Shown here: positions 63,738 through 64,000 of the stretch, piece after piece
Position numbering within the stretch: position 1 is the stretch's first letter
Layout of the letters: every line of letters begins with the position of its first letter
Assembly: GCA_018401435.1 (NCBI GenBank)
Contig: JAGYJW010000005.1
Location: 124,001-188,000, forward strand
From: Deltaproteobacteria bacterium
GTDB taxonomy: Bacteria > Myxococcota_A > UBA796 > UBA2385
Direction of reading: 5' to 3'
DNA: 64,000 bases
Notes under the pieces: generated by a model
The model's database searches: none
What the model was told of the DNA's origin: nothing
What the model saw: only the letters and a program-made list of their open reading frames with translations
Made by a program: the position numbers and the translations under genes

Positions 63738-64000
63738 ATGGCCACCGCATCGCGCCCCCCATCGCGCATCCCGACCCTGCCCCTGCTGGTGCTCCTGCCC
63801 TGGGCCTCTGCCGCCTGGGCCGCCGACGCCAGCCCCAAGATCGTCAATGGCGAGGCAGAGAGCGGACACCCCGCGGTGGTGTCGTTGGGGGCCGACTTTG
63901 GCAGCCAGCGCTTCAGCCTGTGTACCGGCAGCATCATCACCACCCGGATCATCCTGACCGCCGCCCATTGCGGCGCGGACATCCCGCCCGAGATCATCGC
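63738..64000 (+). CDS. Trypsin-like serine protease, N-terminal part
   Basis: The frame starts at ATG 63738 and runs off the window end. A signal peptide (RIPTLPLLVLLPWASAAWAA) is followed by KIVNGEAESGHPAVVSLGAD, matching the IVxG opening of S1 family peptidases, and by CTGSIITTRIILTAAHC, where the His is the first member of the catalytic triad. The Asp and Ser regions are beyond the edge. It is a secreted chymotrypsin-fold protease, perhaps followed by a C-terminal sorting signal outside the window. Confidence 0.85.
   Translation, partial: MATASRPPSRIPTLPLLVLLPWASAAWAADASPKIVNGEAESGHPAVVSLGADFGSQRFSLCTGSIITTRIILTAAHCGADIPPEII

Overview
The window is GC-rich DNA (about 70% G+C by eye) that reads like a Myxococcota-type deltaproteobacterium. 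The indicators are two Pkn-type Ser/Thr kinases, MYXO-CTERM sorting tails on secreted proteins, MopE-type Asp/Cys repeats, a DUF2330 protein, HDOD proteins, about ten lipoproteins and a type IV pilin. No tRNA, rRNA or CRISPR array was seen. The lineage is inferred from protein style, not from a marker-gene comparison.

Layout. 1-4.3 kb (minus): a TPR protein, ffh, a PilT-like protein with a wrecked P-loop and two family-9 glycosyltransferases, the last cut by the window edge. 4.3-6.8 kb: a VWA lipoprotein, a Cys-rich lipoprotein and a DUF4476 protein, all heavily frameshifted. 6.8-8.1 kb: fxsA and mazG. 8.2-10.5 kb: a large lipoprotein, a leader with three stem-loops and a stand-alone receiver protein. 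10.5-14.3 kb: a fadN-fadA beta-oxidation operon behind a FadR-type palindrome. 15.1-19.8 kb: a kinase fused to a cyclase-like domain, a cation diffusion facilitator and an M60-type metalloprotease. 19.8-25.1 kb: lipoproteins, a subtilisin with a MYXO-CTERM tail and a class IV aminotransferase. 25.4-27.3 kb: a decayed IS630-family element, a run of stem-loops and a gene remnant.

27.3-41 kb is mixed: lipoproteins, small conserved families (PHA-granule-like, DUF2237, DUF4126, SnoaL-like), a DUF2330 protein, a metallo-beta-lactamase-fold hydrolase, a 63-nt near-perfect palindrome, a broken adenine-DNA methyltransferase coupled to a MopE-type lipoprotein, an E2-type acyltransferase, a divergent FolE and a HAD hydrolase. 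41-45 kb holds a kinase with a C-terminal PEGA domain, translationally coupled to a large membrane protein. 45.4-52.2 kb: mutM, two related membrane-anchored proteins, a secreted protein, two HDOD paralogues tail to tail, a TPR protein and a pilin. 52.2-58.5 kb (minus): acs, then parC-parE. 58.7-64 kb: two related membrane proteins, a frameshifted MYXO-CTERM protein, a lipoprotein, rpmE2, a small zinc-ribbon-like protein and the start of a trypsin-like protease.

The core functions are protein targeting (ffh), fatty-acid and acetate activation (fadN, fadA, acs), DNA topology (parC, parE), oxidative DNA repair (mutM) and nucleotide hygiene (mazG). They sit among envelope and secreted proteins of unknown role. 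I see no obvious multi-gene defence or biosynthetic island. The most unusual items are the degenerate PilT paralogue, the FolE variant lacking conserved active-site residues, the kinase-cyclase fusion, the inverted HDOD pair, the tandem DRD-motif membrane proteins and the stem-loop clusters. Many accessory genes carry single-base frameshifts, densest at 4.4-6.8 kb and 25.5-27.3 kb, so sequence error must be excluded before calling them pseudogenes.
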